From CSBr16-58 sp051859825 (GTDB lineage: Bacteria > Bacteroidota > Bacteroidia > Flavobacteriales > Schleiferiaceae): a stretch of DNA of 23,390 nucleotides. The notes under the pieces are model-generated. The model was not told the origin of the DNA and did no database searches. It saw only the letters and a list, made by a program, of their open reading frames with translations. The position numbers were made by a program, and so were the translations under genes. Numbering within the stretch: position 1 is the first letter of the stretch; every line of letters begins with the position of its first letter. The stretch spans positions 1 through 23,390 of the forward strand of contig JBHYFA010000047.1 of NCBI GenBank assembly GCA_051859825.1. The letters run 5' to 3'. Shown here piece by piece: positions 5,551 to 13,868 of the stretch.

Positions 5551-7443
5551 ACAAACCCTAGTAAGGGCCATAGGCTTATTGCTGCCTTATGCCTACTTTT
5601 TTTGGTCAATCTCTGTCTGGCGCAGACAGATTTAAAACACGACTCCCTGAAGGAAGTTGTGGTTATTGCCGACCAGGTTCGTCTCCAGTCGCATTTTTCC
5701 CAGTTAGAAAAAATCAGTTCCGAAGCCCTCCAGCGCACGCCGCCTACTTTCTTATCGGATGTGCTGCAATGGAATTCTCATTGGTTTGTGCTTTCGTACG
5801 GTCCCGGACTCGTGAGCACCGCCGCCCACAGAGGTAATAACGCCGAGCAGGTGCGGATTTTTTGGAATGGTGTACCACTCAATCATCCCGCTTTGGGCAT
5901 GCTCGACCTTTCTTTGGTGCCCGCTCTTCTCTTTGACGATGTTTCTCTTTTACACACCGGAGCTTCGGCGCAGGTAGGTAACGGAAGTTTAGGTGGAAAC
6001 GTTTTTCTTGGTTCAAATAAAGCCCAGCACGATTTCCACTTACGACACAATACCACCGCGGGAAGCTTTGGCTATTTCCAACAACTGTACAGCGCCCAAT
6101 TCAACTCCGGACGATGGTATTCATCCTCTAAGTTTCTCTGGCAACGCAGCGATAACGATTATCTTTTTCAGCCGCTGCACGGAGAGCGCCGTCCACTGCA
6201 AAATGCGGCTTACAACCAACGTCATTTCATGCAGGAATTGGGTTTTCGTATCAACAACAAACACCGAGTAGAAGCCAATTTATGGCTGATGGATAAATTC
6301 ACGGAAATTCCACCCACCATCAGTGGAAATCAACGACAAACTGCGAGTTTAGAAGACCGCAATGCCGTTGCCTCCTTATCATATTCGCACAAACGAAATG
6401 CGCAAAGCGGTCAACTCTTTCAGTATTCCTACTTTTTTACCGATCAATGGTACAAGCAAAACTTGCCCGACATCGAAAGTTACAATCCTGCGCGTTCGCA
6501 CTTTGCTGAATATCATTGGTATGAGAAAAAGGGTAAACTCCGCTACAAAGCCGGTAGCAATTTTACTTACGCATTTTCCCCGGGAGAAAATCTCAGCGGT
6601 GATAATTTCCAAGCTTGGTTTGGGTTGTTCGGTGAAGTAGCGTATGAAGTGAGTAATAGGTACGATGCTGAGCTGAGTCTGCGACAAGAATGGGTAAACG
6701 GTTTTGACCCACCAATATCGGGAGCCTTTACCAATCGGTATCACCTTAATGACGCATGGAAACTAGAGGGCAGATATTCACGTAACTACCGCATTCCTAC
6801 ACTCAATCACCTATATTGGGAGCCGGTGGGTAATCCCGATCTTTTGCCTGAAGATAATGATGTTTTGGAGTTTTCGGTGATTCACTCCACTACAAAACAT
6901 CGCCTAAGTATTACGGCTTACGGCTCGCATACCCGCAACTACATCCAATGGCGTCCAAGCATCGGCCCTTTCTGGTCGGCAACAAATTTAAGGGAAGTTC
7001 GTGCCTATGGCTTAGAGCTTTCCCACGATTACAAACATAGTATTCATAAGAAAGCGCAAATCGGAAGTCAGCTTAGAGCCGCCGGTGGTAGAGCCTATGG
7101 GGTGGGGGAGGGTGACCCTTACGCCAACCTTCAACTCATCTATCAGCCTATCTACCGAATATCACACAGCTTATTCTTTCTTTACGATAAATGGGATGTT
7201 TCCGTGCGTTATCGTTATTTGAGTGAAATGTTTGGACTTCCCGATCACTTTCGTCACGCAAACATTCCTCAATCACTCATTTTTGCTGCAAGTATTCAGC
7301 GTAGCCTACCAACCAAAAATGGCGATTGGCGATTTTCAATCAATGCTGAAAACCTACTCAACACGCAATTTCAACTGCAATTGGGACGCCCTATGCCGGG
7401 CTTCCACTATTTCGTTGGAATCAATTACGACTTTTTCAAATGA
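5548..7443 (+). CDS. btuB: TonB-dependent outer-membrane receptor, BtuB-type (cobalamin)
   Basis: This receptor carries cobalamin across the outer membrane with energy from TonB-ExbB-ExbD. The 631-aa product has a signal peptide (core LIAALCLLFLVNLCLAQ). A TonB-box-like LKEVVVIA follows, then the plug (about residues 50-155, including RIFWNGVPLNHP and TGASAQVGNGSLGGNV). The beta-barrel ends FHYFVGINYDFFK. Length and order are normal for the family. An in-frame GTG at 5473 lies inside the riboswitch aptamer and cannot be the start, so ATG 5548 gives the signal peptide directly. The B12 riboswitch and the BtuG-like gene 62 nt downstream assign the substrate. Confidence 0.9.
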   Translation: MTNPSKGHRLIAALCLLFLVNLCLAQTDLKHDSLKEVVVIADQVRLQSHFSQLEKISSEALQRTPPTFLSDVLQWNSHWFVLSYGPGLVSTAAHRGNNAEQVRIFWNGVPLNHPALGMLDLSLVPALLFDDVSLLHTGASAQVGNGSLGGNVFLGSNKAQHDFHLRHNTTAGSFGYFQQLYSAQFNSGRWYSSSKFLWQRSDNDYLFQPLHGERRPLQNAAYNQRHFMQELGFRINNKHRVEANLWLMDKFTEIPPTISGNQRQTASLEDRNAVASLSYSHKRNAQSGQLFQYSYFFTDQWYKQNLPDIESYNPARSHFAEYHWYEKKGKLRYKAGSNFTYAFSPGENLSGDNFQAWFGLFGEVAYEVSNRYDAELSLRQEWVNGFDPPISGAFTNRYHLNDAWKLEGRYSRNYRIPTLNHLYWEPVGNPDLLPEDNDVLEFSVIHSTTKHRLSITAYGSHTRNYIQWRPSIGPFWSATNLREVRAYGLELSHDYKHSIHKKAQIGSQLRAAGGRAYGVGEGDPYANLQLIYQPIYRISHSLFFLYDKWDVSVRYRYLSEMFGLPDHFRHANIPQSLIFAASIQRSLPTKNGDWRFSINAENLLNTQFQLQLGRPMPGFHYFVGINYDFFK

Positions 7444-7505
7444 TTCGTTTAACCCGCTTTCTTTCAAAAAACGAAATATGAAGGGAAGCACAATTTTTAA
7501 TTTTT

Positions 7506-8573
7506 ATGAAACAAATATCTCGTAGTTTTTTGTTTTTCATCGCCTTAGGATTAGGCGTTGCTTGTAGTTCCGATGACGATAACGGAGGAAATGGTGGAGG
7601 AACTTCAACCGATGGTCTGAGTGGTGTAATGGTGGCCAATGAAGGTCCATTTGGCTCAGGAAACGGAAGTCTTTCTGTGTATGATCCCGCCACAAAATCA
7701 CTGAAAGAAGATGTGTTCCTAGAGGCCAATGGAGTACCAGTAGGTAATATTTTTCAGTCTATCACCGACGTAGGGGAGGGTTTTGCCTTTGTAGCCAATA
7801 ATTCGGGATTAATTCGCATCACGGATAAAAATGCCGAATTGATCGAAACCATTGATGAGGTAGCTTCACCTCGATATGCTCTACAAAGTGGCGATTATTT
7901 GTTGGTTTCCGACTGGTCGCAGAATGAGATTCACTTTATCAGCACAAACGATTGGAACATTGAGACCTCTGTTGCTACTGGTCTTGGTCCCGATAAAATG
8001 TTGAGAACGGGAGACAACCTATGGGTGGTCAATCCCGGAGGATTTGGTGTAGATAGCACGGTAAGTATCATTAACCTAAGTTCAAAATCTGTAACTTCAA
8101 CTGTAACCCTTACCGGTGCACCCAATAGTTTGGTAGAAGATGCGCAAGGTAATATTTGGGTGATGTGCAGCGGAGAAAAAGACTGGAGCGACCCAACCAA
8201 TGATAAGCCCGGAGCATTGTTTAAGCTGAGTTCGCAAGGACAAGTTTTGGCGCGAATGGATTTTACCAATCCTTCTCAGGCACCCGGTAAAATGGCCATT
8301 TCACCCAATAAAACCACGCTGTACTGGTTGGAAAACACCTATGGCGGAACAGTTTACTCCATGAGTACCAGCGACACTGAATTACCTTCATCTCCCTTCG
8401 TAAGCGGGGTGAATTTTTACAGCTTAGGCGTTCATCCCGTTAGTGGTAACATTTTCTGTGGAGATGCCAAAGATTTTGCTTCGGCGGGAAAAGTTACCTA
8501 TTACAGCCCAAGCGGTAGCAAAATGGGTGAATTTAGTGCGGGAATAATACCGGGATATTTTCATTTTAGATAA
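7506..8573 (+). CDS. Surface lipoprotein, beta-propeller, BtuG-like (probable cobalamin binding)
   Basis: The 355-aa product has a type II signal peptide with lipobox GVAC (Cys20) followed by SSDDDNGG. An acidic run just after the lipidated Cys is the kind of signal that sends lipoproteins to the cell surface in Bacteroidota. The rest is a repeating beta-propeller in the style of the YncE/DUF5074 families: VANEGPFGSGNGSLSVYDPA near residue 40, blade motifs such as LWVVNPGG and IWVMCSGE, and a final GIIPGYFHFR. In Bacteroides, BtuG is a surface propeller lipoprotein that binds B12 and hands it to BtuB. The position directly after a riboswitch-controlled btuB supports the same role. No B12 ABC transporter gene is next to it. 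The stop TAA is the first triplet of repeat copy C. Confidence 0.75.
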   Translation: MKQISRSFLFFIALGLGVACSSDDDNGGNGGGTSTDGLSGVMVANEGPFGSGNGSLSVYDPATKSLKEDVFLEANGVPVGNIFQSITDVGEGFAFVANNSGLIRITDKNAELIETIDEVASPRYALQSGDYLLVSDWSQNEIHFISTNDWNIETSVATGLGPDKMLRTGDNLWVVNPGGFGVDSTVSIINLSSKSVTSTVTLTGAPNSLVEDAQGNIWVMCSGEKDWSDPTNDKPGALFKLSSQGQVLARMDFTNPSQAPGKMAISPNKTTLYWLENTYGGTVYSMSTSDTELPSSPFVSGVNFYSLGVHPVSGNIFCGDAKDFASAGKVTYYSPSGSKMGEFSAGIIPGYFHFR

Positions 8574-8668
8574 TGCCCGTGTAGAAAGTCCGATAGCTTA
8601 GTTATGCTCATTCTGAAAACCATGGATTCCCGATAAGTAATTTTCGGGAATCTTTGGTTTACATTCTA
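8571..8668 (+). repeat. Intergenic repeat, copy C, with possible terminator
   Basis: It starts TAATGCCCGTGTAGAAAGTC and continues CGATAGCTTAGTTATGCTC, aligning with copy A read on the minus strand. Inside are a perfect 9-bp stem (8625-8633 with 8644-8652) and an outer 6-bp stem AAACCA/TGGTTT (8617-8622 with 8655-8660). The outermost TAGAA (8582-8586) and TTCTA (8664-8668) also pair. The hairpin is followed by a moderately T-rich stretch and could end the B12 operon transcript. Confidence 0.65.
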
Positions 8669-8682
8669 GATGAACATTAAAA

Positions 8683-8766
8683 ACTTTGTGATTCTTTGCA
8701 GATTCTTTGTACTCCATTGTGATATAGCTTTTTCACAAAATGCACTGAGAAGCCGCGAAGATTTAC
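8683..8766. repeat. Second palindromic intergenic repeat (degenerate)
   Basis: The stretch 8691-8722 (with TTCTTTGCAGATTCTTTGT) resembles the reverse complement of 8732-8764 (with TTCACAAAATGCACTGAGAA) at roughly 70% of positions. The centre is A/T-rich. Motifs like CTTTGTGATTCTTTGC and GAAGCCGCGAAG recall intergenic palindromes seen in Bacteroidota genomes. Only one copy is in this window. Confidence 0.45.
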
Positions 8767-8975
8767 AGCGTTTTTTAGCTTTTATTTGGAGTGTACACTT
8801 TCTGATCTGCGCCTGGGCTACCTCCCATATTTTTTTATAAAATCTCTCCCAAATTTCGAAGTAAATTGATTTTTAATGGATAGATAATGTGTTTCGCAAA
8901 GCCTCATCTACACCCAAAATTTTTTGCATATTTACACCAATAGAAAAATAGTGATTATACCTCTATTGATGGGCT
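8767..8975. other. Non-coding stretch, nothing recognised
   Basis: Apart from the two repeats, the ~400 nt between the BtuG-like gene and the toxin gene show no open frame with family features, no tRNA and no clear promoter. It is A/T-rich with several homopolymer runs. It may be decayed sequence next to the toxin-antitoxin pair. Confidence 0.5.
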
Positions 8976-9275
8976 TTACTGCCTTCCCTGCCACTTTTTC
9001 GGATTAAGTGAGGTGTGAAACACTGCCCATACAGTAACAACTTTCTGATCCTGGTTAATGGTAAAATGAATCATATAGGGAAATTTCTTCAACGGTAGGC
9101 AGCGGACATTATCATAACGTATATGGAAGAAGGGTTTGTTTTCAAGGATGAGCAAGTGTTTGTTTAATGTTGCCTCAAATCTTTTGCCAAGCCCGGTCTG
9201 CTGCCCGTCATAATAGTCTATGGCTTTCTGAATATCCTGAATAGCTTTAGGGGCAATAACTAGGGTAAAATCCAT
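8976..9275 (-). CDS. ParE/RelE-superfamily toxin
   Basis: The 99-aa protein has the size and pattern of ParE-type toxins. An N-terminal strand (DFTLVIAPKAIQDI) is followed by an amphipathic helix with AIDYYDGQQTGLGKRF, then the C-terminal sheet RYDNVRCLPLKKFPYMIHF, and it ends VFHTSLNPKKWQ. F/IHTS-R/L-NPKKW is a common ending in Bacteroidota ParE-like toxins. Family members poison gyrase (ParE) or cleave mRNA (RelE), and the sequence alone does not tell which. The gene follows a 67-aa partner with an 8-nt gap, the usual antitoxin-first order. Both genes lie in a repeat-rich stretch, which suggests accessory DNA. Confidence 0.85.
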   Translation of the reverse strand: MDFTLVIAPKAIQDIQKAIDYYDGQQTGLGKRFEATLNKHLLILENKPFFHIRYDNVRCLPLKKFPYMIHFTINQDQKVVTVWAVFHTSLNPKKWQGRQ

Positions 9276-9283
9276 TAGTTTAA

Positions 9284-9487
9284 CTAACCTTTAAAGGTGA
9301 GTTGCTCACGGGCTTCTTTCCAAGGAATTAAATCATCGGAATTAGTGGTCTTGATTCGCTCTCTTACAATGGTTTTATGTTCTTCGGGGATTTCCACTTC
9401 CTCGGAAACCTCAATGCCCAATTGCTTTATAAGCTCCATAAAGAAGCCTAGTTTATTGTCTGGTATTTTAAGCGTTACTTCCTTCAT
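9284..9487 (-). CDS. Cognate antitoxin of the ParE-like toxin
   Basis: This 67-aa acidic protein starts MKEVTLKIPDNKLGFFMELI. The remainder is charged and probably flexible, with VSEEVEIPEEHKTIVRERIK and a tail DDLIPWKEAREQL. Small proteins of this pattern commonly sit just upstream of ParE-like toxins in Bacteroidota. The short N-terminal strand and helix could form a dimeric DNA-binding or dimerisation unit, and the tail could wrap the toxin, but no helix-turn-helix is evident. The call rests on size, charge and position. No clear promoter was found upstream. A triple TTCAC direct repeat lies at about 9545-9559 and could be regulatory. Confidence 0.75.
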   Translation of the reverse strand: MKEVTLKIPDNKLGFFMELIKQLGIEVSEEVEIPEEHKTIVRERIKTTNSDDLIPWKEAREQLTFKG

Positions 9488-9746
9488 ACTATATGTTTTT
9501 ATTGAAGTACCTAGCTAATCTGGATAGGCCAATACGTGACATTTTTTCACTTCACTTCACTTATTTCCTTTCCCAGACTTCTAAACTTCATTGTCAGAAT
9601 CGTTTATGGTTTTTAAAGTCACTTCAGATACTTGCAAATATACGCCAGCCAAACAAGTAAATCAAAAGCAATACATCAACTTAAGCGAAACAATACTTAC
9701 TAAACAACCGGACAAACACTTCAACTCAACGAAGTTTCACAGCGTT

Positions 9747-10679
9747 TTATTTCCCAACCCCAACTTCCCCCATCCCAAAAACATTCCTCCAAATATTCCC
9801 CGGCTTTTCCATATCCACAATAAGGTCGGGGCGGGTGTAGGAAGTGGGGGGGAAGGCTTGGTTGGTTTTCTTGCAGAACAATTCAAACTGATCAAGCGCG
9901 ATGAAGCCGCGCTTGAAGATAAAACGCCAGTGTTTTGCGGCTTGGGATTGTTTGTGCGCGGAAACGGGCAAAGTCTTTAATGATTGGTTCAGCTTTTCCA
10001 ATGCATCTCGGTACATTTCCCGAAGTTTTTTAATACTTCCTGAGCAAATTACGGGCGTGTTGATCCCGGCTTGCAAGTCCTCATATAAATCAAAAATATC
10101 GTCAAGCAGTTGCAGGGCTTCTCCGGTGATTTCGGCCAGATGAACTTCTTCCTTAGAAGGCTCGTGGTGCATGAAGTAGAGAAAAAGCAGATTCGCCGCA
10201 GCGCCTTTTTCCTTGGCGATATTCCAACTTTCTTCAAGCGAAATTTCGCTCTCTTGCTGCTTCGATGTATCCTGAGCTCGAAGTACACGATTTAGAACTT
10301 CTAAAAAAACATCCTTTCGCGGATGGAGATCTAAACCTGCCTGGAAGAGTTTGTGGGTTTGTATTTCCAACTCATTTTCCGGATTGACTTCATTGCGCGC
10401 CAGAGCCAGCATTCTAGCTAAGTCCAGCTTCTGCACGTCGGTGAGGTCATCGGCTAGGGCGGTGGCGGCTCCGAAAAGCGCGATTGACTGGCGTTCGTGT
10501 GCACTCAAGGGAAATCCTCGCAGTATTACATGGGGATAGGCGCCAACCGCCGCAAAGGTGGCCAATTGCCGCATACGCTTGAGTCGCTCCGGAGTGGGGG
10601 GAGACTCGCGCAATACTTCTCCCCATACCGCATTGCGGGTGCTTTGGCAGCGAAGCAGATGAAGCGCAAGGCCTAGCAT
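9747..10679 (-). CDS. Class I isoprenoid-synthase-like protein
   Basis: The 310-aa protein is predicted to be all helical. It has two aspartate-rich motifs in the right order and spacing for trans-isoprenyl synthases: DDLTD at 77-81 (ALADDLTDVQKLDLARM) and DDIFDLYED at 193-201 within LQLLDDIFDLYEDLQAGINT. KEKGAAANLLF (156-166) also recalls the second half of the family. Such enzymes condense or cyclise prenyl diphosphates using magnesium held by these aspartates. Overall similarity to polyprenyl synthases looks weak, so the substrate and even activity are uncertain. It follows the acyl-CoA carboxylase gene with only 4 nt between them, which suggests one transcript. Confidence 0.7.
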   Translation of the reverse strand: MLGLALHLLRCQSTRNAVWGEVLRESPPTPERLKRMRQLATFAAVGAYPHVILRGFPLSAHERQSIALFGAATALADDLTDVQKLDLARMLALARNEVNPENELEIQTHKLFQAGLDLHPRKDVFLEVLNRVLRAQDTSKQQESEISLEESWNIAKEKGAAANLLFLYFMHHEPSKEEVHLAEITGEALQLLDDIFDLYEDLQAGINTPVICSGSIKKLREMYRDALEKLNQSLKTLPVSAHKQSQAAKHWRFIFKRGFIALDQFELFCKKTNQAFPPTSYTRPDLIVDMEKPGNIWRNVFGMGEVGVGK

Positions 10680-10683
10680 CGCG

Positions 10684-12318
10684 CTATACCTGTATTACGC
10701 CCGGATTGTAGGCTCGTTCGATTGGCGCATGGTTGGCCATTTCAATCCCCATGCTAATCCATTTGCGCGTATCGAGAGGATCGATAATGGCATCTACCCA
10801 GAGTCGCGCGGCTGCGTAGTAAGGTGAGGTCTGACTGTCGTAGCGACTCTGAATGCGCTGCAAGAGTTCATTTTCCTTCTCCTCACTGATTTCTTCACCA
10901 CGGGCTTTGAGGGAGGCTTTTTCAATTTGCAGTAAAACCTTCGCCGCTTGTGCTCCGCCCATTACGGCAAGTTTGGCATTTGGCCAAGCCACAATCAGTC
11001 GTGGGTCATAAGCTTTTCCACACATGGCGTAATTTCCAGCGCCGTAGGAATTTCCGATAATCACGGTGAATTTTGGTACCACGGAATTGCTCACGGCATT
11101 CACCATTTTAGCTCCGTCTTTGATTATACCACCGTGTTCAGAGCGAGAGCCTACCATAAATCCGGTAACATCTTGCAGGAATACGAGGGGAATCTTCTTT
11201 TGGTTGCAATTTGCAATAAATCGCGTAGCCTTATCTGCCGAATCGGAGTAGATTACTCCACCAAATTGCATTTCACCCTTGGCGGTTTTTTGCAGTTCAC
11301 GGTTATTGGCCACAATACCTACTGCCCAACCATCGATGCGGGCGTAACCGGTAATGATGGTTTTTCCGTATCCGGCCTTGTATTCTTCAAACTCGCTATT
11401 ATCTACCAGACGATCAATGATTTCACGTGTAGAAAAGGGCTTGGCATTTTCGGGATGGAGGATGCCGTAAATATCGTTTTCGTCTTTACTGGGTGGGGCA
11501 GAAGCGGCACGGTTAAAGCCTGCTGTGGGGTGGTCACCAATTTTATCTACGATGTTTTGTATGGTCTTGAGCGCTTCTTTATCATTAGGACTCTTATAGT
11601 CGGTTACACCCGAAATCTCACAGTGTGTGGTAGCGCCTCCAAGACTTTCATTGTCGATGTCTTCCCCAATAGCGGCTTTTACCAAATACGAACCTGCAAG
11701 GAAGATAGAGCCGGTTTTATCCACAATCAATGCTTCATCGCTCATAATAGGGAGATAGGCTCCTCCGGCTACACAACTACCCATAACGGCCGCGATTTGG
11801 GTAATGCCGCGCGACGACATCCACGCGTTATTGCGAAAGATGCGACCGAAATTTTCTTTATCGGGGAAAATCTCATCTTGCATGGGTAAATACACCCCGG
11901 CGCTATCCACTAAATAGATAATGGGAATACGATTTTCCATAGCTATTTCCTGCGCACGAAGATTTTTCTTTCCGGTGATGGGAAACCAAGCACCGGCTTT
12001 TACGGTGGCGTCGTTGGCCACAACTAGGCACATTTTTCCACGAATATATCCGAGTACTACGACCACGCCACCGGAAGGACAGCCACCGTGTTCGGCATAC
12101 ATACCTTCTCCGGCAAAAGCTCCAATTTCGATTTGACTTTTATCTGTATCGAAGAGAAAGGAGATGCGCTCACGGGCGGTCATTTTTCCCTGTGCGTGCA
12201 GCTTTTCAATCTTCTTTTTTCCACCTCCTAGTGATACTTCTTTTAGTCTTGATTTCATTTCGGAAACCAATAACCTCAATTGGTCTTCGTTTTTGTTAAA
12301 GTGAATATCTTTTTTCAT
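10684..12318 (-). CDS. Acyl-CoA carboxylase, carboxyltransferase (beta) subunit
   Basis: This subunit moves the carboxyl group from biotin to an acyl-CoA. The 544-aa length is usual for the methylcrotonyl-, propionyl- and acetyl-CoA carboxylase beta family. Visible signatures are KMTARERISFLFD, HGGCPSGGVVVVLGYIRG, FGRIFRNNAWMSSRGITQIA and MGSCVAGGAYLPIMSDEA. Also present are GSIFLAGSYLVKAAIGE, LGGATTHCEISGVTDY and GNSYGAGNYAMCGKAYDPRL. The 'GSCVAGGAYLP' form and the C-terminal IDPLDTRKWISMGIE are closest to methylcrotonyl- or geranyl-CoA carboxylases, but the substrate is not certain. No biotin-carboxylase subunit is in the window, so the partner must be elsewhere. Confidence 0.92.
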   Translation of the reverse strand: MKKDIHFNKNEDQLRLLVSEMKSRLKEVSLGGGKKKIEKLHAQGKMTARERISFLFDTDKSQIEIGAFAGEGMYAEHGGCPSGGVVVVLGYIRGKMCLVVANDATVKAGAWFPITGKKNLRAQEIAMENRIPIIYLVDSAGVYLPMQDEIFPDKENFGRIFRNNAWMSSRGITQIAAVMGSCVAGGAYLPIMSDEALIVDKTGSIFLAGSYLVKAAIGEDIDNESLGGATTHCEISGVTDYKSPNDKEALKTIQNIVDKIGDHPTAGFNRAASAPPSKDENDIYGILHPENAKPFSTREIIDRLVDNSEFEEYKAGYGKTIITGYARIDGWAVGIVANNRELQKTAKGEMQFGGVIYSDSADKATRFIANCNQKKIPLVFLQDVTGFMVGSRSEHGGIIKDGAKMVNAVSNSVVPKFTVIIGNSYGAGNYAMCGKAYDPRLIVAWPNAKLAVMGGAQAAKVLLQIEKASLKARGEEISEEKENELLQRIQSRYDSQTSPYYAAARLWVDAIIDPLDTRKWISMGIEMANHAPIERAYNPGVIQV

Positions 12319-12369
12319 GCAATAAATTTGCTTTTAGTGTATTATGATTCCTTACTTAAAGTGATAGTT

Positions 12370-13737
12370 TTAATCGCAGTCCTTCATTTCAAAGCTGCCA
12401 ACTACCGAATAACTTTTATCGCGGTAATCGCTCCAAAGTAGGTAAAAGTGATTCTTAGTTTCTCCCGTGAATACAAAAATCATTTCGGGTAAACCGTCAT
12501 CATTTAAGTCGCCGTAAAAGTATAAATCCGGAATTGGACAGTCAACAGCTTTAGGCATTATGCTTAATAAATCTATTTTCAGATCTTCATCAATTCGCGC
12601 GAAGAGTTTATAGTTTTCCACTTCCGGACATCTTTCTTCCAAATCGGTCACATTACCAAGTGCGTAAAGGGAAACTCTATTTGAAACCGGAAAGTTGATT
12701 CCGGGCATAACTTTTCTGCCTAGGTTTTGCAGTCGAACTTCCGGATTGGATATTGAACTAGAAAGGAAGTTGATGTTTAACGGCATCCCAATTAAGAAGT
12801 AACTTCTTTCGTCGAGGTTTGTGACAATATCAAATTCATAATTGTCACTCAAGCGGTTGTTGCTTAATTGTACAAGTACTTCTGTTCGCTTGGGTATAAT
12901 AAAATTTTCATCAGGAATAAAAGCCCACCACCAATAGGTTCCTACGTCGATATCTGAAACATTTCCGCAGTAATTGTAGGTTTCTAAGAGCAAGCGCATA
13001 GGCATTTCGGACTTGCTTCTATTTTCATCCGATCTTGCAATTTGAACCGGTTGTTTGTTTTCTGTAGGAAGAGCGGGCTTTTTATCCCTAGGAGGAGTGG
13101 GTTTTACCTCGACGGGTGGAGTAGGCTTCTTATCTCTTGGTAAATCAATGTTTTGTTCTCTGGTAATTTGACCGGTTGAAGCAAGGCTATCAAAAGCTTT
13201 AATCCCTGAAGAACTCGCCTCTTGCGGGGAAACCTCTTGGGTGGTTTCTTCTTCTACAAGAGTAACTTTTGTATCCGCATTCTCTCTGTCTAATTTTGCC
13301 AAACGCTCCCTTTCGCGGGCAAGCTTGAGGGAGTCAAAACGCGTAAGGGGGCGTTCAAACTCTTGAATATTAGTCTCAACTTTTGCTGAAGATAATATCT
13401 CTAAATACCCATCCCAGATATATCCCGACTGACTCTGTGTTATATATATTTTACGCCAGTGACCACTAACTGTATCAATAGTGAGTGGAGCGAGTTTTTC
13501 TATGTTAATGGTAATGGTATCGAGGTAGTTAACGCGCTTTAGAACTCTCGATCTTGTATCGGCTAAGGTGCGCACGTTCATGCCGGAAGGAGCTTTTACT
13601 ACCGCTCTTGTAATTTGTGCTTCAGCCTCATTTGAAAGCAAAAATCCCGAAATAAATAAAGAAAGAGTAAGAACTTGAGAAACTACATGCCTTGCAGCAC
13701 TTCGTTTTTTCGTTTTTATGTTGGGGAATAAAGACAT
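12370..13737 (-). CDS. Exported SH3-domain protein with proline-rich linker
   Basis: The 455-aa product has an N-terminal hydrophobic signal (VLTLSLFISGFLLSNEAEAQ). A bacterial SH3-type domain follows at about residues 43-115 (PSGMNVRTLADTRSRVLKRV, then SGYIWDGYLEIL). A charged segment comes next, and then a Pro/Lys-rich linker near 195-230 with repeated DKKPTPP and RDKKPALP. The C-terminal half is beta-rich and ends with YGDLNDDGLPEMIF (about 408-421), an aspartate-rich loop like calcium-binding FG-GAP repeats. SH3_3 domains often bind cell-wall or peptide ligands. An open frame continues upstream to 13875, but ATG 13737 fits the signal peptide. A weak promoter-like TAATTTCG lies at 13789-13782. 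The role is unknown. Confidence 0.8.
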   Translation of the reverse strand: MSLFPNIKTKKRSAARHVVSQVLTLSLFISGFLLSNEAEAQITRAVVKAPSGMNVRTLADTRSRVLKRVNYLDTITINIEKLAPLTIDTVSGHWRKIYITQSQSGYIWDGYLEILSSAKVETNIQEFERPLTRFDSLKLARERERLAKLDRENADTKVTLVEEETTQEVSPQEASSSGIKAFDSLASTGQITREQNIDLPRDKKPTPPVEVKPTPPRDKKPALPTENKQPVQIARSDENRSKSEMPMRLLLETYNYCGNVSDIDVGTYWWWAFIPDENFIIPKRTEVLVQLSNNRLSDNYEFDIVTNLDERSYFLIGMPLNINFLSSSISNPEVRLQNLGRKVMPGINFPVSNRVSLYALGNVTDLEERCPEVENYKLFARIDEDLKIDLLSIMPKAVDCPIPDLYFYGDLNDDGLPEMIFVFTGETKNHFYLLWSDYRDKSYSVVGSFEMKDCD

Positions 13738-13868
13738 ACGCAGAATCGTGAGTAGTAAAAAAACCAATTGTTTTGGCGTGGCGAAATTACCAAAAAAAGC
13801 CCTAGCCTCTTTATTTTTTTTGTAAAATACTTTCAAAGCAAAAACATCCTTAAAAATCACCCAACTAT

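Noticed and set aside
9591..9980. A 129-codon open frame on the plus strand
   Set aside because: Its second half is antisense to the isoprenoid-synthase-like gene, and the product is low-complexity with no signal or motif. The A/C-rich 9600-9746 part seems non-coding.
10948..11889. A 313-codon open frame on the plus strand
   Set aside because: It lies wholly opposite the conserved acyl-CoA carboxylase gene, shows no family features, and is explained by codon use of the real gene.
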